From assembly GCA_009773495.1 (NCBI GenBank), contig WSXW01000020.1, positions 1-34,609 of the forward strand: DNA of 34,609 nt, read 5' to 3'. Made by a program: the position numbers and the translations under genes. Every line of letters begins with the position of its first letter. Positions within the stretch are counted from its first letter, which is position 1. This DNA is from Bacillota bacterium (GTDB lineage Bacteria; Bacillota; UBA994). Of this stretch, positions 22,102 to 32,773 are shown one piece after another. Below the pieces are notes generated by a model. The model searched no databases, was not told where the DNA came from, and worked only from the letters and a program-made list of their open reading frames with translations.

Positions 22102-23478
22102 ATGCTAGACTGTGTACGCAAATATTGCAGAGAATACAATCTGCTGCCACAAGGGGCGAAAATATTGGTGGGTGTCTCCGGGGGGCCAGATTCGGTGGCC
22201 CTGCTTTTCGCTTTGCATTCCTTAGCCGATTGCTTCGGCGTAAGCCTATATGCCGCCCATCTTAATCATGGCTTTCGTGGTCAAGAGGCAACAGGCGATG
22301 CCACCTTTGTGCAGGAACTATGCTTACGTCTTAACATTCCGTGCACCGTGGGTTTTGCGGACGTGCCAGGATTAATCGAGTCCACGGGTGGTTCACCACA
22401 AGCAGTAGCGCGCGAGGCACGCTTTAGGTTCTTGCGTCAAGTCTCGGAGCAGCACGATTGCGATTTGTTGGCACTAGGCCACCATCTTGATGATCAAGCT
22501 GAAACGGTCCTATTAAACATTGTGCGAGGCTCTGGCGTGGAGGGGCTGTCTGCTATGCTCCCTCAAAGTACGGGCCTATGTGACCTCAGGATCATAAGAC
22601 CATTACTTAACCAAAAGCGCAGTGTCATCGAGAATTATCTTGCAACCTTAGGCGAAAATTATCGTATAGATAGTAGCAACCTTAAAGAGGATTACTCCCG
22701 CAATTTCGTGCGCCGCAAAGTTATGCCGCAGCTTTACGCCTTAAACCCCAAAGTAGCGGAGTCTATCATTAGGCTAGCACAGGCCGCTGCCTGTGACGAC
22801 GCTTATTTGTCCAGCGAAGTAACTGAGGTCTGGCCTATCGCGGTCACAGAGAGCACAGATGGTATGCGCATCAGAGTAGAAGCTCTGTCTAGCCTACATG
22901 TTGCCATTTCCTCTCGCTTAATTAGGAGAGTCTGGCAACAAGATTCAAGTTTAGAGTTGTCGTACCAGCATGTAATGGCTATACTAGGCTTATGCGGTAA
23001 ACAGACTGGCAAAAGAATAGCGTTACCCGGAGGCAACCTTGCACTTCGTTCAGGTGGTAGCATTATTCTCATGAGGGCATGTAGCACTGACCCATATATG
23101 CTGGGTCTTACCATTCCGGGTACAGCTGTAATTGCCGGAATTGGAACGCTCAGTGCAGAGCCGCTGTACCACCTACCCCCAGACATTTTAAGAGAGGGCA
23201 GCCCTTTTACGGCGTATCTTAACGCAGACGTGCAGGCGCTAGATGTTAGGACGAGGGTACCGGGTGATCGCTACTGGCCGTTAGGTGCTCCCGGTTCCAA
23301 AAAGTTGAAAGAGGTTATGAGTGAAGCACAAATTCCCGCTCCCCTGCGGGATTGCTGGCCAGTACTCTGTGCTGGCCGCGACATTGTGTGGGTGCCAGGA
23401 GTGCGTATTAGCGAGCTCTACCGGGTTAAGGAAATGGATAGAGTAATCAAGTTGCGTTTCATACGTGGAGGTAATTAG
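22102..23478 (+). CDS. tilS: tRNA(Ile)-lysidine synthase
   Basis: A 458-residue TilS that uses ATP and lysine to convert C34 of tRNA-Ile2 (CAU) to lysidine, an essential step for reading AUA. The PP-loop SGGPDS is at 26-31, followed by HLNHGFRGQEA and LGHHLDDQAETVLLNIVRGSGVEGL. The C-terminal substrate-binding domains are present, with RTRVPGDRYWPLGAPGSKKLKE near the end. The frame is open from 21988 inside the terminator, so the start is set at ATG 22102, behind AAGGAG. The next gene begins at the base after its stop codon. TilS next to hpt and ftsH is the standard order in Bacillota. Confidence 0.95.
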   Translation: MLDCVRKYCREYNLLPQGAKILVGVSGGPDSVALLFALHSLADCFGVSLYAAHLNHGFRGQEATGDATFVQELCLRLNIPCTVGFADVPGLIESTGGSPQAVAREARFRFLRQVSEQHDCDLLALGHHLDDQAETVLLNIVRGSGVEGLSAMLPQSTGLCDLRIIRPLLNQKRSVIENYLATLGENYRIDSSNLKEDYSRNFVRRKVMPQLYALNPKVAESIIRLAQAAACDDAYLSSEVTEVWPIAVTESTDGMRIRVEALSSLHVAISSRLIRRVWQQDSSLELSYQHVMAILGLCGKQTGKRIALPGGNLALRSGGSIILMRACSTDPYMLGLTIPGTAVIAGIGTLSAEPLYHLPPDILREGSPFTAYLNADVQALDVRTRVPGDRYWPLGAPGSKKLKEVMSEAQIPAPLRDCWPVLCAGRDIVWVPGVRISELYRVKEMDRVIKLRFIRGGN

Positions 23479-24012
23479 ATGCAGCATTTAAATCTCGAGG
23501 TGTTAATTCCGCGCGACCAAATTGGCGCTAAAGTAGCAGAAATGGGTAAAATGATTAGCAGAGACTACGCAGGCGAGCAGATCCTGCTGGTCATTGTCTT
23601 GCGAGGTGCGGCGTTGTTTGCAGCTGACCTATGCCGCGAGATAGAAGGCGATGTGGTACTAGACTTTATTGCAGTCTCTAGCTATGGCTCCTCGACCTCG
23701 ACCTCAGGTGTGGTTCGTTTTCTTAAGGACCTCGATGAGTCGATAGAAGGTCGACATGTCCTCATTGTTGAAGACATTGTAGATACAGGCTTAACCCTAA
23801 ACTACCTACTGGACAATTTGCGCTCTCGTAATCCGAAATCGATTCGCACTTGTACATTGCTCGACAAGCCGAGCCGCCGTAGGGTAGAGATAAGGCCTGA
23901 TTACAGCGGGTTTACTATTGAGGACTTATTTGTCGTCGGCTATGGCCTAGATTATGACCAGAGCTACAGGAACCTACCTGATATCTGCGTCCATAAAGAG
24001 GCTAAACATTAG
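23479..24012 (+). CDS. hpt: hypoxanthine phosphoribosyltransferase
   Basis: A 177-residue purine salvage enzyme that makes IMP or GMP from hypoxanthine or guanine and PRPP. The PRPP-binding motif VLIVEDIVDTGLTLNYL is at 94-110. LRGAALFAADLCREI, SSYGSSTSTSG and the C-terminal EDLFVVGYGLDYDQSYRNLP are typical of the bacterial family. The ATG follows the tilS stop without a gap and GGAGG lies inside the end of tilS, so translation is probably coupled. Confidence 0.96.
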   Translation: MQHLNLEVLIPRDQIGAKVAEMGKMISRDYAGEQILLVIVLRGAALFAADLCREIEGDVVLDFIAVSSYGSSTSTSGVVRFLKDLDESIEGRHVLIVEDIVDTGLTLNYLLDNLRSRNPKSIRTCTLLDKPSRRRVEIRPDYSGFTIEDLFVVGYGLDYDQSYRNLPDICVHKEAKH

Positions 24013-24025
24013 TATGTTAAACAAA

Positions 24026-24055
24026 TTTACACGATTCAGCAGCTCATGATACAAT
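24026..24055 (+). promoter_or_regulatory. promoter of ftsH
   Basis: TTTACA (24026-24031) and TACAAT (24050-24055) are 18 bases apart, with an extended -10 TG at 24047-24048. They end 34 bases before the ftsH start codon, in the 77-base gap after hpt. Confidence 0.6.
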
Positions 24056-24089
24056 GTTATGGACGCTGGGGAGAGGAGGCTTCTAGATA

Positions 24090-25904
24090 TTGAATAGGAA
24101 TCTGAGAACAGCTAGCCTGTATCTATTATTAATAATGATTGGGCTATCTTTGATACAGTACTTTGCTTCTCGTACAATTGCGCCTACAGAACTTGACTAC
24201 AAACAGTTTTTTGTGCTCCTGGAGAAAGATCAGGTGCGCTCTGCAGCGCAGGTCGGTGATGCTATTACTGGAGAGCTAACAGACGGTACAACGTACCGCA
24301 CGACCGTCCCACCTGGTGATTCTGAGTTAGTACCACTGCTTAGATCAAAAGTTAGGGATAATTATAGTTATGACCCCCCACCAAGTCCACCGTGGTGGAC
24401 GACGCTACTAACCTACGGCCTCATGTTTGCGGTCTTTGCGGGCATATGGTATTTCTTTATGCAGCAGTCGCAAGCTGGTGGCAACAAAGTAATGAATTTT
24501 GGTAAATCTCGCGCTAAGCTTAACAATGAGAATCGGAAACGCATTACGTTTAATGATGTAGCCGGTTATGATGAGGTGAAAGAGGAACTAGATGAAGTTG
24601 TTCAGTTCTTAAAGAACCCCAAGAAGTTTGCGGAAATTGGTGCACGAATTCCCAAGGGGGTACTCTTGTTTGGTCCGCCAGGCACCGGTAAGACGTGGCT
24701 AGCTCGCGCAGTGGCCGGAGAGGCAGGGGTGCCATTTTTTAGCATTTCGGGCTCAGACTTTGTAGAAATGTTCGTCGGTGTAGGTGCGTCACGTGTGCGC
24801 GATATGTTTGAGCAAGCCAAGAAGAACGCCCCTGCGATTGTATTTATTGACGAGATTGATGCTGTAGGCCGGCAAAGGGGTGCTGGGTTAGGTGGCGGTC
24901 ATGATGAGCGCGAGCAGACCCTCAATCAGCTCTTAGTCGAAATGGATGGTTTTGAAGGTAACGAAGGAATTATCATCATGGCAGCGACAAACAGGCCCGA
25001 TATTCTCGATCCCGCGCTATTGCGTCCCGGTCGCTTTGACCGTCAAGTTACAGTAGGACGGCCAGATATCAAGGAACGTGAGGCCATCCTTAGAGTTCAC
25101 GTCCGCAACAAGCCCTTAGGCTCGGAGGTTAAGCTTGAAGTTTTGGCTGGCCTTACCCCTGGGTTGACTGCGGCAGATTTAGAGAACCTTGTGAATGAGG
25201 CCGCGTTGTTAGCAGCGCGTCAAGATCGCAATAAAATCGTAATGGCGGACCTAGAAGAGGCTATTAACCGAATTATAGCAGGGCCGAAGAAGAAGTCTCG
25301 TGTTATCTCTCCCCGCGAAAGGAAAGTCTTTGCCTACCATGAGGCGGGGCATGCTTTAAGCAGGTACCTTACAGAAGGTTCCGACCCTGTTCATTTGGTG
25401 AGTATCATCCCTCGTGGTATGGCCGGAGGCTATGTTATCTCTCTCCCCACCGAGGACAGGTTTGTCATGACCAAGACCGAAATCTTAGATAACGTCACCC
25501 ATGCCCTAGCAGGGCGAGTGGCTGAACAGATCGTGTTTAATGAAATTTCGACTGGTGCACAAGATGACCTTGGTAAATCCACTAACATGGTCCGGCGTAT
25601 GATTATGGAATTTGGTATGAGCGAAGAATTAGGCCCGGTGGCTTATGGCGAAAAAGAAGAGCAAGTATTTTTAGGACGCGATATTTCGCGCCACCGCAAC
25701 TTCAGCGAGGCTGTAGCTCACACCATTGACCGCGAGGTTCGGCGCATAGTAGACCGTTGCTACCATCACGCCGAAGAAGCCCTCATAAGCAATCGCGCTA
25801 AGCTAGATCTCATCGCTACTACCTTACTAGAACGCGAGACCCTCAAGGGTGATGAACTAATTGAGCTGTTACGGAATGGCTCATTGCCACCACTGCCTGC
25901 ATAG
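24090..25904 (+). CDS. ftsH: ATP-dependent zinc metalloprotease FtsH
   Basis: A 604-residue membrane-bound AAA+ protease that degrades misfolded membrane proteins and short-lived regulators. Two N-terminal transmembrane helices (about 8-25 and 104-124) flank the extracytoplasmic part. The AAA domain has Walker A GPPGTGKT (195-202), Walker [12 protein letters not shown] and the second-region arginines in [11 protein letters not shown]. The zinc site is HEAGH (417-421). The start is a TTG behind AGGAGG (24074-24079). It ends the conserved tilS-hpt-ftsH block, and a strong terminator follows. Confidence 0.97.
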   Translation: MNRNLRTASLYLLLIMIGLSLIQYFASRTIAPTELDYKQFFVLLEKDQVRSAAQVGDAITGELTDGTTYRTTVPPGDSELVPLLRSKVRDNYSYDPPPSPPWWTTLLTYGLMFAVFAGIWYFFMQQSQAGGNKVMNFGKSRAKLNNENRKRITFNDVAGYDEVKEELDEVVQFLKNPKKFAEIGARIPKGVLLFGPPGTGKTWLARAVAGEAGVPFFSISGSDFVEMFVGVGASRVRDMFEQAKKNAPAIVFIDEIDAVGRQRGAGLGGGHDEREQTLNQLLVEMDGFEGNEGIIIMAATNRPDILDPALLRPGRFDRQVTVGRPDIKEREAILRVHVRNKPLGSEVKLEVLAGLTPGLTAADLENLVNEAALLAARQDRNKIVMADLEEAINRIIAGPKKKSRVISPRERKVFAYHEAGHALSRYLTEGSDPVHLVSIIPRGMAGGYVISLPTEDRFVMTKTEILDNVTHALAGRVAEQIVFNEISTGAQDDLGKSTNMVRRMIMEFGMSEELGPVAYGEKEEQVFLGRDISRHRNFSEAVAHTIDREVRRIVDRCYHHAEEALISNRAKLDLIATTLLERETLKGDELIELLRNGSLPPLPA

Positions 25905-25928
25905 AGTTTAGGCAAATTCCGCTTAAAG

Positions 25929-25972
25929 CAAAAGGGCTGGCTCACCAATACGGTGAACCAGCCCTTTTGTTG
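25929..25972. terminator. bidirectional terminator between ftsH and the SpoIIM-family gene
   Basis: CAAAAGGGCTGGCTCACC pairs with GGTGAACCAGCCCTTTTG with one mismatch, giving a long stem with an AATAC loop, flanked by A-rich and T-rich ends. It serves the convergent genes on both sides and touches the end of the minus-strand gene. Confidence 0.85.
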
Positions 25973-25973
25973 A

Positions 25974-26549
25974 CTATTGAACAAGATTCATCACTAGTGG
26001 GGTTATGTTGACTTCAATTACCGCGGCCACTGCCAAAAGGCCCACACACAATAGTAGTATTTTAGAGGCATCAATTCCGGCTTGTTTGTAACCAGGCCAT
26101 AGGCGCTTGTTAAAGGTCCCCCATCCTAAATACAACCCCGCACCTGCCCCGATGATTAAGGCGGGTATCTCGATGATGCCGTGCGGCAAAATACCAGCGG
26201 CGATAACTGCAATACTGGCGTGTGTTACACCAAACCCCATGACCACGCCGAGTAATGCTCCATTAAGAACCATACCTACCACCGGGAATATGCCTAATGC
26301 AGCACCAAATATAATGGAGCTAGCTACAGCCCGAAGGTTATGGATAAATAGCGTAATTGTACCCTGTAAAGGGGACTGCTCGTAGAAGATCTCTTGTCCT
26401 AGCTCTCCAATCATGGCAAAAATAGAGTTAAAAAGTTGGGCGATTAACCCCGGGAAAAGCAAGCTACCAAAGAAGCCAAGTGTCATCCCTACAATGAAAA
26501 TAAGAGCGGCCGTTTTAAGATAGGGTATGATAGGTCTCAGTACTGTCAT
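25974..26549 (-). CDS. SpoIIM/DUF95-family membrane protein
   Basis: A 191-residue polytopic membrane protein with about five hydrophobic segments. The family pattern is clear: FIHNLRAVASSIIFGAALGI, then VLNGALLGVVMGF, then ILPHGIIEIPALIIGAGAGL. SpoIIM is part of the DMP complex (with SpoIID and SpoIIP) that remodels septal peptidoglycan in engulfment. The wider DUF95 family also has vegetative members, so the name SpoIIM is not certain. AAGGAGG precedes the ATG on the minus strand. It is convergent with ftsH and divergent from the hut cluster. Confidence 0.82.
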   Translation of the reverse strand: MTVLRPIIPYLKTAALIFIVGMTLGFFGSLLFPGLIAQLFNSIFAMIGELGQEIFYEQSPLQGTITLFIHNLRAVASSIIFGAALGIFPVVGMVLNGALLGVVMGFGVTHASIAVIAAGILPHGIIEIPALIIGAGAGLYLGWGTFNKRLWPGYKQAGIDASKILLLCVGLLAVAAVIEVNITPLVMNLVQ

Positions 26550-26590
26550 AAGAGGCCTCCTTGTTCATATTTTCGATCTCAAGCAGGATT

Positions 26591-26620
26591 TTGCTGCTCA
26601 TAAAAAGAACATGCTAATGT
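26591..26620 (+). promoter_or_regulatory. weak candidate promoter of the CofE-like/hut operon
   Basis: TTGCTG (26591-26596) and TAATGT (26615-26620) are 18 bases apart with a TG at 26612-26613. The match is modest, but it is the best in the only sizeable gap ahead of the cluster; the genes after it are almost without gaps. Confidence 0.3.
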
Positions 26621-26635
26621 TTGAGGTGAACAACT

Positions 26636-27358
26636 GTGACCACAAGCTATCACAAGAGTAAGAGTCCTACGCGTGAAATAGGCGGCCAGTCGTTTGTTCG
26701 AATCCCCGTTAAAACCCATTGTATCATGCCTGGAGAAGATTTTGTGGAGATTGCCTACAAGTACTGTAAAGACATAGTACAGCCTGGCGATGTCATAATA
26801 TTGTGTCAGAAAGCACTAGCTATTAGTCAAGGCCGCATACGGGCAATTGATGAGGTAGAACCGCGTCCCCTAGCCGAGTTTCTCTCCCACCAGCTTACCG
26901 ATTTGCGGTACAGTCAAGGGGTAGGAAGCTCCGAGTTCGTAGAAGTCGCAATGCAAGAAGTTGGCCCTGCTAGGGTTGCGTTGGCTGGAGCAGTTCAATC
27001 GGTTACTCGAATGCTCGGGCGCAGTGGTGACTTTGCGGAAGTGGCTGGGAAAGAAGTAGGCTTAATGCGGGATTTCGATGCCACTCTTCCCGCTCCCCAT
27101 GATCGCTATGTGTTCCTAGCGCCTGATCAGCCCCAAGAGGTAGTGGACCGTTTGGGGCGGCGCATCGGTGTGCAAGCTTGTGTTGCTTCCGCCAACGACT
27201 TAGGCCAGGTACATGTAGTCGCTCATACTTCAGGGGTGGATAAAAAATTGGTGCAACAACAGCTGCTCGACAATCCCCTAGGACAGGGTGGCAACTTGAC
27301 GCCGATCGGCATAATACGTAAGGTCGACAGTCAAGCGGCTATGTCAGCAAGGCGTTAA
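26636..27358 (+). CDS. CofE/FolC2-like gamma-glutamyl ligase family protein
   Basis: A 240-residue protein of the coenzyme F420-0:L-glutamate ligase family (COG1478). Family features are the opening VRIPVKTHCIMPGEDFVEIAYKY is typical of, the PGDVIILCQKALAISQGR segment and a long C-terminal part. No other F420 gene is present, so F420 tailing cannot be assumed. Relatives in Chlamydia and some other bacteria act as folylpolyglutamate synthases (FolC2), and this gene sits 33 bases ahead of hutH in an operon with three folate enzymes. Glutamylation of folate, or of an unknown acceptor, is thus an alternative. It starts with GTG behind GAGGTG. Confidence 0.7.
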   Translation: MTTSYHKSKSPTREIGGQSFVRIPVKTHCIMPGEDFVEIAYKYCKDIVQPGDVIILCQKALAISQGRIRAIDEVEPRPLAEFLSHQLTDLRYSQGVGSSEFVEVAMQEVGPARVALAGAVQSVTRMLGRSGDFAEVAGKEVGLMRDFDATLPAPHDRYVFLAPDQPQEVVDRLGRRIGVQACVASANDLGQVHVVAHTSGVDKKLVQQQLLDNPLGQGGNLTPIGIIRKVDSQAAMSARR

Positions 27359-27391
27359 ATAAGTAATCTTGATATTAGGCGAGGTGTATAA

Positions 27392-28930
27392 ATGTCTATA
27401 GTTATTACGGGGGAAGGTCTAGACTTACAGACCATTTTGTCTGTAAGCCGTGGACAAGCCAAGGTTACATTAGATTACCAAGCCAAAGAAAAAATTCAGA
27501 AAGCAAGGTCTTACGTAGAGCAATTGGTAAGCAAGGCCAATCCAGTCTATGGTATCACAACCGGGTTTGGCAAGTTCTCCGACACGTTTATTAGTTCTGA
27601 GCAAACAGCTGAGTTACAGCGGAACCTGATTGTCAGCCATGCCTGTGGGGTGGGGCAACCACTACCTACAGACGCAGTACGCGCACTAATGTTACTGCGA
27701 GCCAACTCCTTGGCCAAAGGCTATTCGGGAGTTAAGGTAAGCACGGTTGAATGTTTGCTCAATATGTTAAACGAGAGGGTCCATCCCCTAGTCCCCAGCC
27801 AAGGCTCCTTGGGTGCGAGCGGTGACCTAGCTCCCCTAGCGCATGTTGCGCTAGTCATGTTAGGTGAGAGCGGGGGCGAGGCAGAAGTAGATGAAAAAGT
27901 TCTTCCGGCCAGCGAGGCGTTAGCTAGGCGTGATCTCAAACCAATCCAGCTCTCTGCTAAAGAAGGTCTAGCCCTCATAAATGGCACCCAGGCTATGGGG
28001 GCAAGTCTTAGTCTAGCCTTGGCCGACGGGTTAAGTGCCATAAAAGCTTGTTTCATTACAGCGGCACTTACTCACCAAGCTTTGCGAGGCATCACGGCAG
28101 CGTATGACGATAAGCTAGCACAGGTTCGGCCGCATGAGGGACAGAAGGTGGCTGCTAGGACCATGCGCTTGCTGCTCGAGGGTAGTAACATGGTGACAGC
28201 GCCGGGCGAACTCAGGGTCCAAGATGCTTATTCCTTGCGCTGCATACCACAGGTGCATGGAGCATGCCTGCAAGCGTTTCTCCACGTGGCCGGGGTGGCG
28301 CAGATCGAATACAACTCCGCCACAGATAACCCATTGGTTTTCCCAGAGCAGGGCGAGGCTATTTCCGGCGGTAATTTCCATGGGGAATTCTTGGCGCTAT
28401 CCGCTGACTATCTCGCCATTGCCATGTCGGAAATAGGCAACATCTCCGAGCGCAGGATCGAACGCTTGGTCAACCCCCAACTTTCGGGCCTTCCAGCTTT
28501 CCTGACGCGTTCCGGAGGCCTCAATTCCGGTTTTATGATAGCACAATACACAGCGGCAGCTCTTGTATCTGAGAACAAAGTATTGAGCCACCCCGCCAGC
28601 GTCGACTCTATACCCTCGAGCGCAAACCAGGAAGACCATGTCAGCATGGGGGGACTGGCGTGTCGCAAGGTTCGACAGGTTGTGGAAAACACCTTGCGTG
28701 TTCTAGGTATAGAGCTTGTGGCGGCTTGTCAGGCTATAGATTTGCAGAGTGAACGAGGATTATCTCCTGCAACCGCAGCTGCTTACAATCTTGTGCGCTC
28801 ACATGTTACCGAGTTAGCAGAGGATAGAGTGATGTATCCCGATTTAAACATGGGGTACTGGCTACTCTCTAGTGGTAAGGTCCAAGCCGCAGTAGAGGAA
28901 ATAGTAGGCGAATTTATCAAATTAAGTTAA
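27392..28930 (+). CDS. hutH: histidine ammonia-lyase
   Basis: A 512-residue lyase that converts histidine to urocanate and ammonia, the first step of the pathway. The self-made MIO cofactor comes from Ala142-Ser143-Gly144 in [24 protein letters not shown] near residue 53, [25 protein letters not shown] and [12 protein letters not shown] are all conserved. Length equals the usual 500-510 residues. A GCGAGGTG ribosome site precedes the ATG. HutU follows after 14 bases. Confidence 0.97.
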   Translation: MSIVITGEGLDLQTILSVSRGQAKVTLDYQAKEKIQKARSYVEQLVSKANPVYGITTGFGKFSDTFISSEQTAELQRNLIVSHACGVGQPLPTDAVRALMLLRANSLAKGYSGVKVSTVECLLNMLNERVHPLVPSQGSLGASGDLAPLAHVALVMLGESGGEAEVDEKVLPASEALARRDLKPIQLSAKEGLALINGTQAMGASLSLALADGLSAIKACFITAALTHQALRGITAAYDDKLAQVRPHEGQKVAARTMRLLLEGSNMVTAPGELRVQDAYSLRCIPQVHGACLQAFLHVAGVAQIEYNSATDNPLVFPEQGEAISGGNFHGEFLALSADYLAIAMSEIGNISERRIERLVNPQLSGLPAFLTRSGGLNSGFMIAQYTAAALVSENKVLSHPASVDSIPSSANQEDHVSMGGLACRKVRQVVENTLRVLGIELVAACQAIDLQSERGLSPATAAAYNLVRSHVTELAEDRVMYPDLNMGYWLLSSGKVQAAVEEIVGEFIKLS

Positions 28931-28944
28931 AGGGGGATATAAAG

Positions 28945-30594
28945 ATGGATAGAGAAATTCGTGCCTCCCGAGGCTCAAAATTAAGTTGCAAGGGGTGGCA
29001 GCAAGAAGCCGCTCTGAGAATGCTTATGAATAATCTTGATCCTAATGTAGCGGAACGACCAGACCAATTGATAGTCTACGGTGGTACAGGCAAAGCAGCG
29101 CGAAATTGGGAGTGTTACGATGCCATTGTTCGTACCCTTAAGGAATTAGAGGACGACGAGACTTTACTCGTACAGTCAGGTAAACCTGTGGGGGTATTTA
29201 AAACTCATGCTCACGCCCCCCGGGTGCTTATTAGTAACTCTATGCTAGTGCCGCATTGGGCTAACTGGGATAAGTTTCGGGAGCTAGAGCGCATGGGGCT
29301 TACGATGTACGGCCAGATGACGGCCGGCAGCTGGATTTATATAGCTACACAGGGCATTTTGCAGGGTACATACGAAACCTTTGCGGAGGCCGCACATCGT
29401 CACTTTGGCGGTTCTCTTAAGGGCACGCTCACAGTAACAGCTGGCCTAGGTGGTATGGGCGGGGCACAGCCACTGGCGGTAACCATGAACGAAGGGGTTA
29501 TAATCTGTATTGAGGTAGATAAAACTCGAATTGATCGCAGGCTGCAGTCGCGTTATCTCGACACATGGGTTGATAATTTGGATGGAGCCCTAGAGATGGC
29601 TAATGAGGCTAAACAACAAGGCCTCCCCCTGTCTATAGGGCTGCTGGCTAATGCCGCCGAGGTCTTGCCAGAACTGGTTCGCCGACGTATTGTGCCTGAA
29701 CTCGTTACCGACCAAACTTCAGCCCACGACCCCTTAGAGGGCTATGTACCGGCCGGTCTTTCCTTCGACCAAGCTTTAGAGCTTCGTAAAACTAACCCCA
29801 AGGACTATGTCCACCGTTCTATGCAAAGTATGGCTGACCATGTGCAGGCTATGCTCGATATGCAGTCTAGGGGTTCTGTGGTATTTGATTATGGTAACAA
29901 CATTCGCCAGCAAGCTCAGGCAGCTGGGGTTACCAACGCTTTTGACTTTCCGGGTTTTGTTCCCGCTTTTATTAGGCCGCTGTTCTGCGAAGGTAAAGGA
30001 CCTTTCCGCTGGGTAGCGCTATCTGGCGACGTTGAAGATATCTACAAGACGGATGCCAAGGTGCTAGAGCTATTTCCTGAAGATGAGGCGTTGCATCGTT
30101 GGATTACCATGGCCCAGAAGAAGGTGGCCTTCCAAGGTTTACCCGCCCGTATCTGTTGGCTAGGCTATGGAGAGCGCGCTAAATTTGGCCTCGCCATTAA
30201 TGAAATGGTACGCACCGGCGAACTTAAGGCACCCATTGTCATCGGTCGCGACCATCTTGACTGTGGTTCTGTGGCTTCACCTAACCGCGAGACCGAAGGT
30301 ATGATGGATGGCTCAGATGCGATAGCCGACTGGCCGATATTAAACGCGTTACTTAATTCTGTGGCAGGTGCCTCTTGGGTTTCGGTCCATCACGGCGGGG
30401 GGGTTGGCATTGGTTACTCCATACACGCTGGCATGGTTGTAGTAGCCGATGGCACTGATGAGGCCAAGTTGCGCCTAGAGCGCGTACTTACAACCGACCC
30501 AGGTACAGGGGTTATGCGCCATGTAGATGCGGGTTACGACTTGGCAGTGCAAACCGCCAAGGAGCGGGGCGTTAACATCCCAATGATGGAATAG
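28945..30594 (+). CDS. hutU: urocanate hydratase
   Basis: A 549-residue NAD-dependent hydratase that turns urocanate into 4-imidazolone-5-propionate. Conserved blocks include [19 protein letters not shown] near residue 80, [31 protein letters not shown] (NAD binding), the catalytic-cysteine region [16 protein letters not shown] and the [20 protein letters not shown] stretch. Size fits the family (about 550-560). AGGGGGATA lies before the ATG. Confidence 0.97.
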   Translation: MDREIRASRGSKLSCKGWQQEAALRMLMNNLDPNVAERPDQLIVYGGTGKAARNWECYDAIVRTLKELEDDETLLVQSGKPVGVFKTHAHAPRVLISNSMLVPHWANWDKFRELERMGLTMYGQMTAGSWIYIATQGILQGTYETFAEAAHRHFGGSLKGTLTVTAGLGGMGGAQPLAVTMNEGVIICIEVDKTRIDRRLQSRYLDTWVDNLDGALEMANEAKQQGLPLSIGLLANAAEVLPELVRRRIVPELVTDQTSAHDPLEGYVPAGLSFDQALELRKTNPKDYVHRSMQSMADHVQAMLDMQSRGSVVFDYGNNIRQQAQAAGVTNAFDFPGFVPAFIRPLFCEGKGPFRWVALSGDVEDIYKTDAKVLELFPEDEALHRWITMAQKKVAFQGLPARICWLGYGERAKFGLAINEMVRTGELKAPIVIGRDHLDCGSVASPNRETEGMMDGSDAIADWPILNALLNSVAGASWVSVHHGGGVGIGYSIHAGMVVVADGTDEAKLRLERVLTTDPGTGVMRHVDAGYDLAVQTAKERGVNIPMME

Positions 30595-30606
30595 GGGGAA
30601 AGATAG

Positions 30607-31509
30607 TTGAAGTTAGTACAATGTGTCCCCAATTTTAGCGAAGGACGTCGCCCAGACGTTATTGACCAAATTGTCGCTGGCGTGCAAAGCGCAGGAGTTA
30701 CCCTGCTAGACGTAAATCCAGATGCGGATCATAACCGTGTTGTAGTCACTTTTGTAGGTGAGCCGGACCAGGTGCTAGAGGCCGCCTTTAGGGGCATCAA
30801 ACTAGCTAGTCAGTTAATCAATATGGAGGAACACACTGGTGAGCATCCGCGCTTAGGTGCTACCGATGTGATTCCCTTTGTGCCACTCACCGGTGCAACC
30901 ATGGCAGACTGCATAGCGCTAGCCGAGACCCTAGGAGAAAAAATAGCTCGTGAGCTCGACATACCAGTCTATCTTTACGAAAGCGCAGCTAAGGTGCCCG
31001 AACGTCGCAACTTAGCAGATGTTAGGCGCGGCGAGTATGAGGCCCTTAAACTAGAGATAGGGGAACCCGCACGTAAACCCGACTTTGGCCCGGCCCGTAT
31101 GCACCCCACTGCAGGGGCTGTAGTCGTTGGGGCGCGCCCAGCCTTAGTTGCCTTTAATGTAAATTTGGACTCCGACAATGTTAAAGCTGCCAAAGCTATA
31201 GCTAAGGCCGTGCGTCAATCGAGTGGGGGGTTGCCTGCAGTTAAAGCGTTGGGCTTAATGATAGAGGCTAACCATCAAGCTCAAATTTCCATGAACATGG
31301 TCGATTTTAACATGACAGGTCTTTTAACGGTATATCGGGCCATCGAGGTCGAAGCGCACAAGCTAGGTGTTGGTATAGCCAATAGCGAGATTGTCGGTTT
31401 AGTTCCCGTCAAGGCTCTCCTCGACGTAGTTATGAGCGAGCTTAAGTTAACAGATTTCAGCCTTGAGCAAGTTCTAGAGCTCAAGCTAGCCGCTAGAAAT
31501 GAAGGCTGA
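30607..31509 (+). CDS. ftcD: glutamate formimidoyltransferase
   Basis: A 300-residue enzyme that passes the formimino group from formiminoglutamate to tetrahydrofolate. It starts LVQCVPNFSEGRR, the family hallmark, and contains HTGEHPRLGATDVIPFVP and FGPARMHPTAGAVVVGARP. It corresponds only to the transferase half of the mammalian bifunctional FTCD; the cyclodeaminase is encoded separately by fchA downstream. The start is a TTG behind GGGGGAAAG, 12 bases after hutU. Its end overlaps the hutI start by 11 bases. Confidence 0.95.
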   Translation: MKLVQCVPNFSEGRRPDVIDQIVAGVQSAGVTLLDVNPDADHNRVVVTFVGEPDQVLEAAFRGIKLASQLINMEEHTGEHPRLGATDVIPFVPLTGATMADCIALAETLGEKIARELDIPVYLYESAAKVPERRNLADVRRGEYEALKLEIGEPARKPDFGPARMHPTAGAVVVGARPALVAFNVNLDSDNVKAAKAIAKAVRQSSGGLPAVKALGLMIEANHQAQISMNMVDFNMTGLLTVYRAIEVEAHKLGVGIANSEIVGLVPVKALLDVVMSELKLTDFSLEQVLELKLAARNEG

Positions 31510-32773
31510 TTATCTTATTGCCAACGGCAGAGTAATTACCACGCGGGGCTCTAGCTCGCATCCTCAGACTGGCCCAGCCTTTGGTATCATAGAAGAATTG
31601 GCACCGGGGTATGTGCTTACGCAAGGCAAACATATCGTTAAAGTTACAGCCAGCCTGGCAGAGGCGCGCGAGCTATGCGGGCCCAACACACAAGAGCTTG
31701 ACGCTACTGGTATGTTAGTGATGCCTGGATACGTGGATTGCCACACGCACCTCAGCTTCGCTGGTTGGCGTGACAGTGAACTAGGCATGCGCCTGTCGGG
31801 GGTACCCTATCTTAAAATCTTGGCGGCAGGTGGAGGCATTATCAGCTCGGTTATGAAGACCCGCGCGGCTGCGCAGGACGAATTGTTTCAGTTCGTAATT
31901 GAGGGCCTAGACACCATGCTTACCCATGGCACCACTACTGTCGAGGCTAAGAGCGGCTATGGTCTAACAACTGACGATGAAGTAAAACAATTACGGGTAC
32001 TCAAAACCGCAGACGAGCATCACCCCGTAGATATCATTCGAACATTTATGGGGGCACATGCACTGCCGCCCGAATACACCAATAGTCGCGCTGACTACGT
32101 TAGGCTGATCATCGACGAAATGTTGCCCGAGGTGGCGCGATTGGGTTTGGCTGAATTCTGTGATTGCTTTTGTGAAGATAAGGCCTTTTCCCTCGCTGAA
32201 GGGAGGGCCATCTTAAATGCAGCGCGCGGACTAGGTCTTGAGCTCAAGATCCATGCTGATGAAATCACTCCCCTAGGGGGTGCGGGTTTAGCAGCTGAGC
32301 TTAATGCGGTCTCCGCCGAGCATTTGATTTATACCGACCGCGCCGATCTCAAACGGATGGCCGAGGCCAATGTGGCGGCAGTGCTGCTTCCGGCTACGGC
32401 GTTTATTTTGCGCGTAGAAAAGAAACCCCTGGTGAAAGATATGATAGAGCTAGGCTTAACCATAGCAGTGTCTTCAGATTACAACCCAGGGACTTCGCCC
32501 ATTCCCAATATGCAGTTGGTGCAGGCGTTTGCCTGTTATCACTATGGCTTAACCCCTGCTCAGGCCTTTGCTGCTTCAACCATTAACGCAGCGCACGCAA
32601 TTAAGCGCAGCATGGTATGCGGGAGCTTAGAAGTGGGTAAGATCGCCGATATTATACTGTTAAAGGCCCCGTCTCTCGATTTCGTTGCCTACCATTTGGG
32701 GACAAACCTCGTTCGCACAGTAATCAAGGCAGGTCAAATAGTTGTAGAGGAAGGTGTGCGGTGTAATGGCTAA
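31499..32773 (+). CDS. hutI: imidazolonepropionase
   Basis: A 424-residue metal-dependent amidohydrolase that opens imidazolonepropionate to formiminoglutamate. Metal ligands include His82 and His84 in CHTHLSFAG, and His in KIHADEITPLGGAGLAAE; Asp in SSDYNPGTSP is the catalytic acid/base. TTTVEAKSGYGLT is also conserved. The ATG lies inside the last codons of ftcD, so translation is coupled. Its own stop overlaps the start of a small membrane-protein gene by eight bases. Confidence 0.96.
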   Translation: MKADYLIANGRVITTRGSSSHPQTGPAFGIIEELAPGYVLTQGKHIVKVTASLAEARELCGPNTQELDATGMLVMPGYVDCHTHLSFAGWRDSELGMRLSGVPYLKILAAGGGIISSVMKTRAAAQDELFQFVIEGLDTMLTHGTTTVEAKSGYGLTTDDEVKQLRVLKTADEHHPVDIIRTFMGAHALPPEYTNSRADYVRLIIDEMLPEVARLGLAEFCDCFCEDKAFSLAEGRAILNAARGLGLELKIHADEITPLGGAGLAAELNAVSAEHLIYTDRADLKRMAEANVAAVLLPATAFILRVEKKPLVKDMIELGLTIAVSSDYNPGTSPIPNMQLVQAFACYHYGLTPAQAFAASTINAAHAIKRSMVCGSLEVGKIADIILLKAPSLDFVAYHLGTNLVRTVIKAGQIVVEEGVRCNG

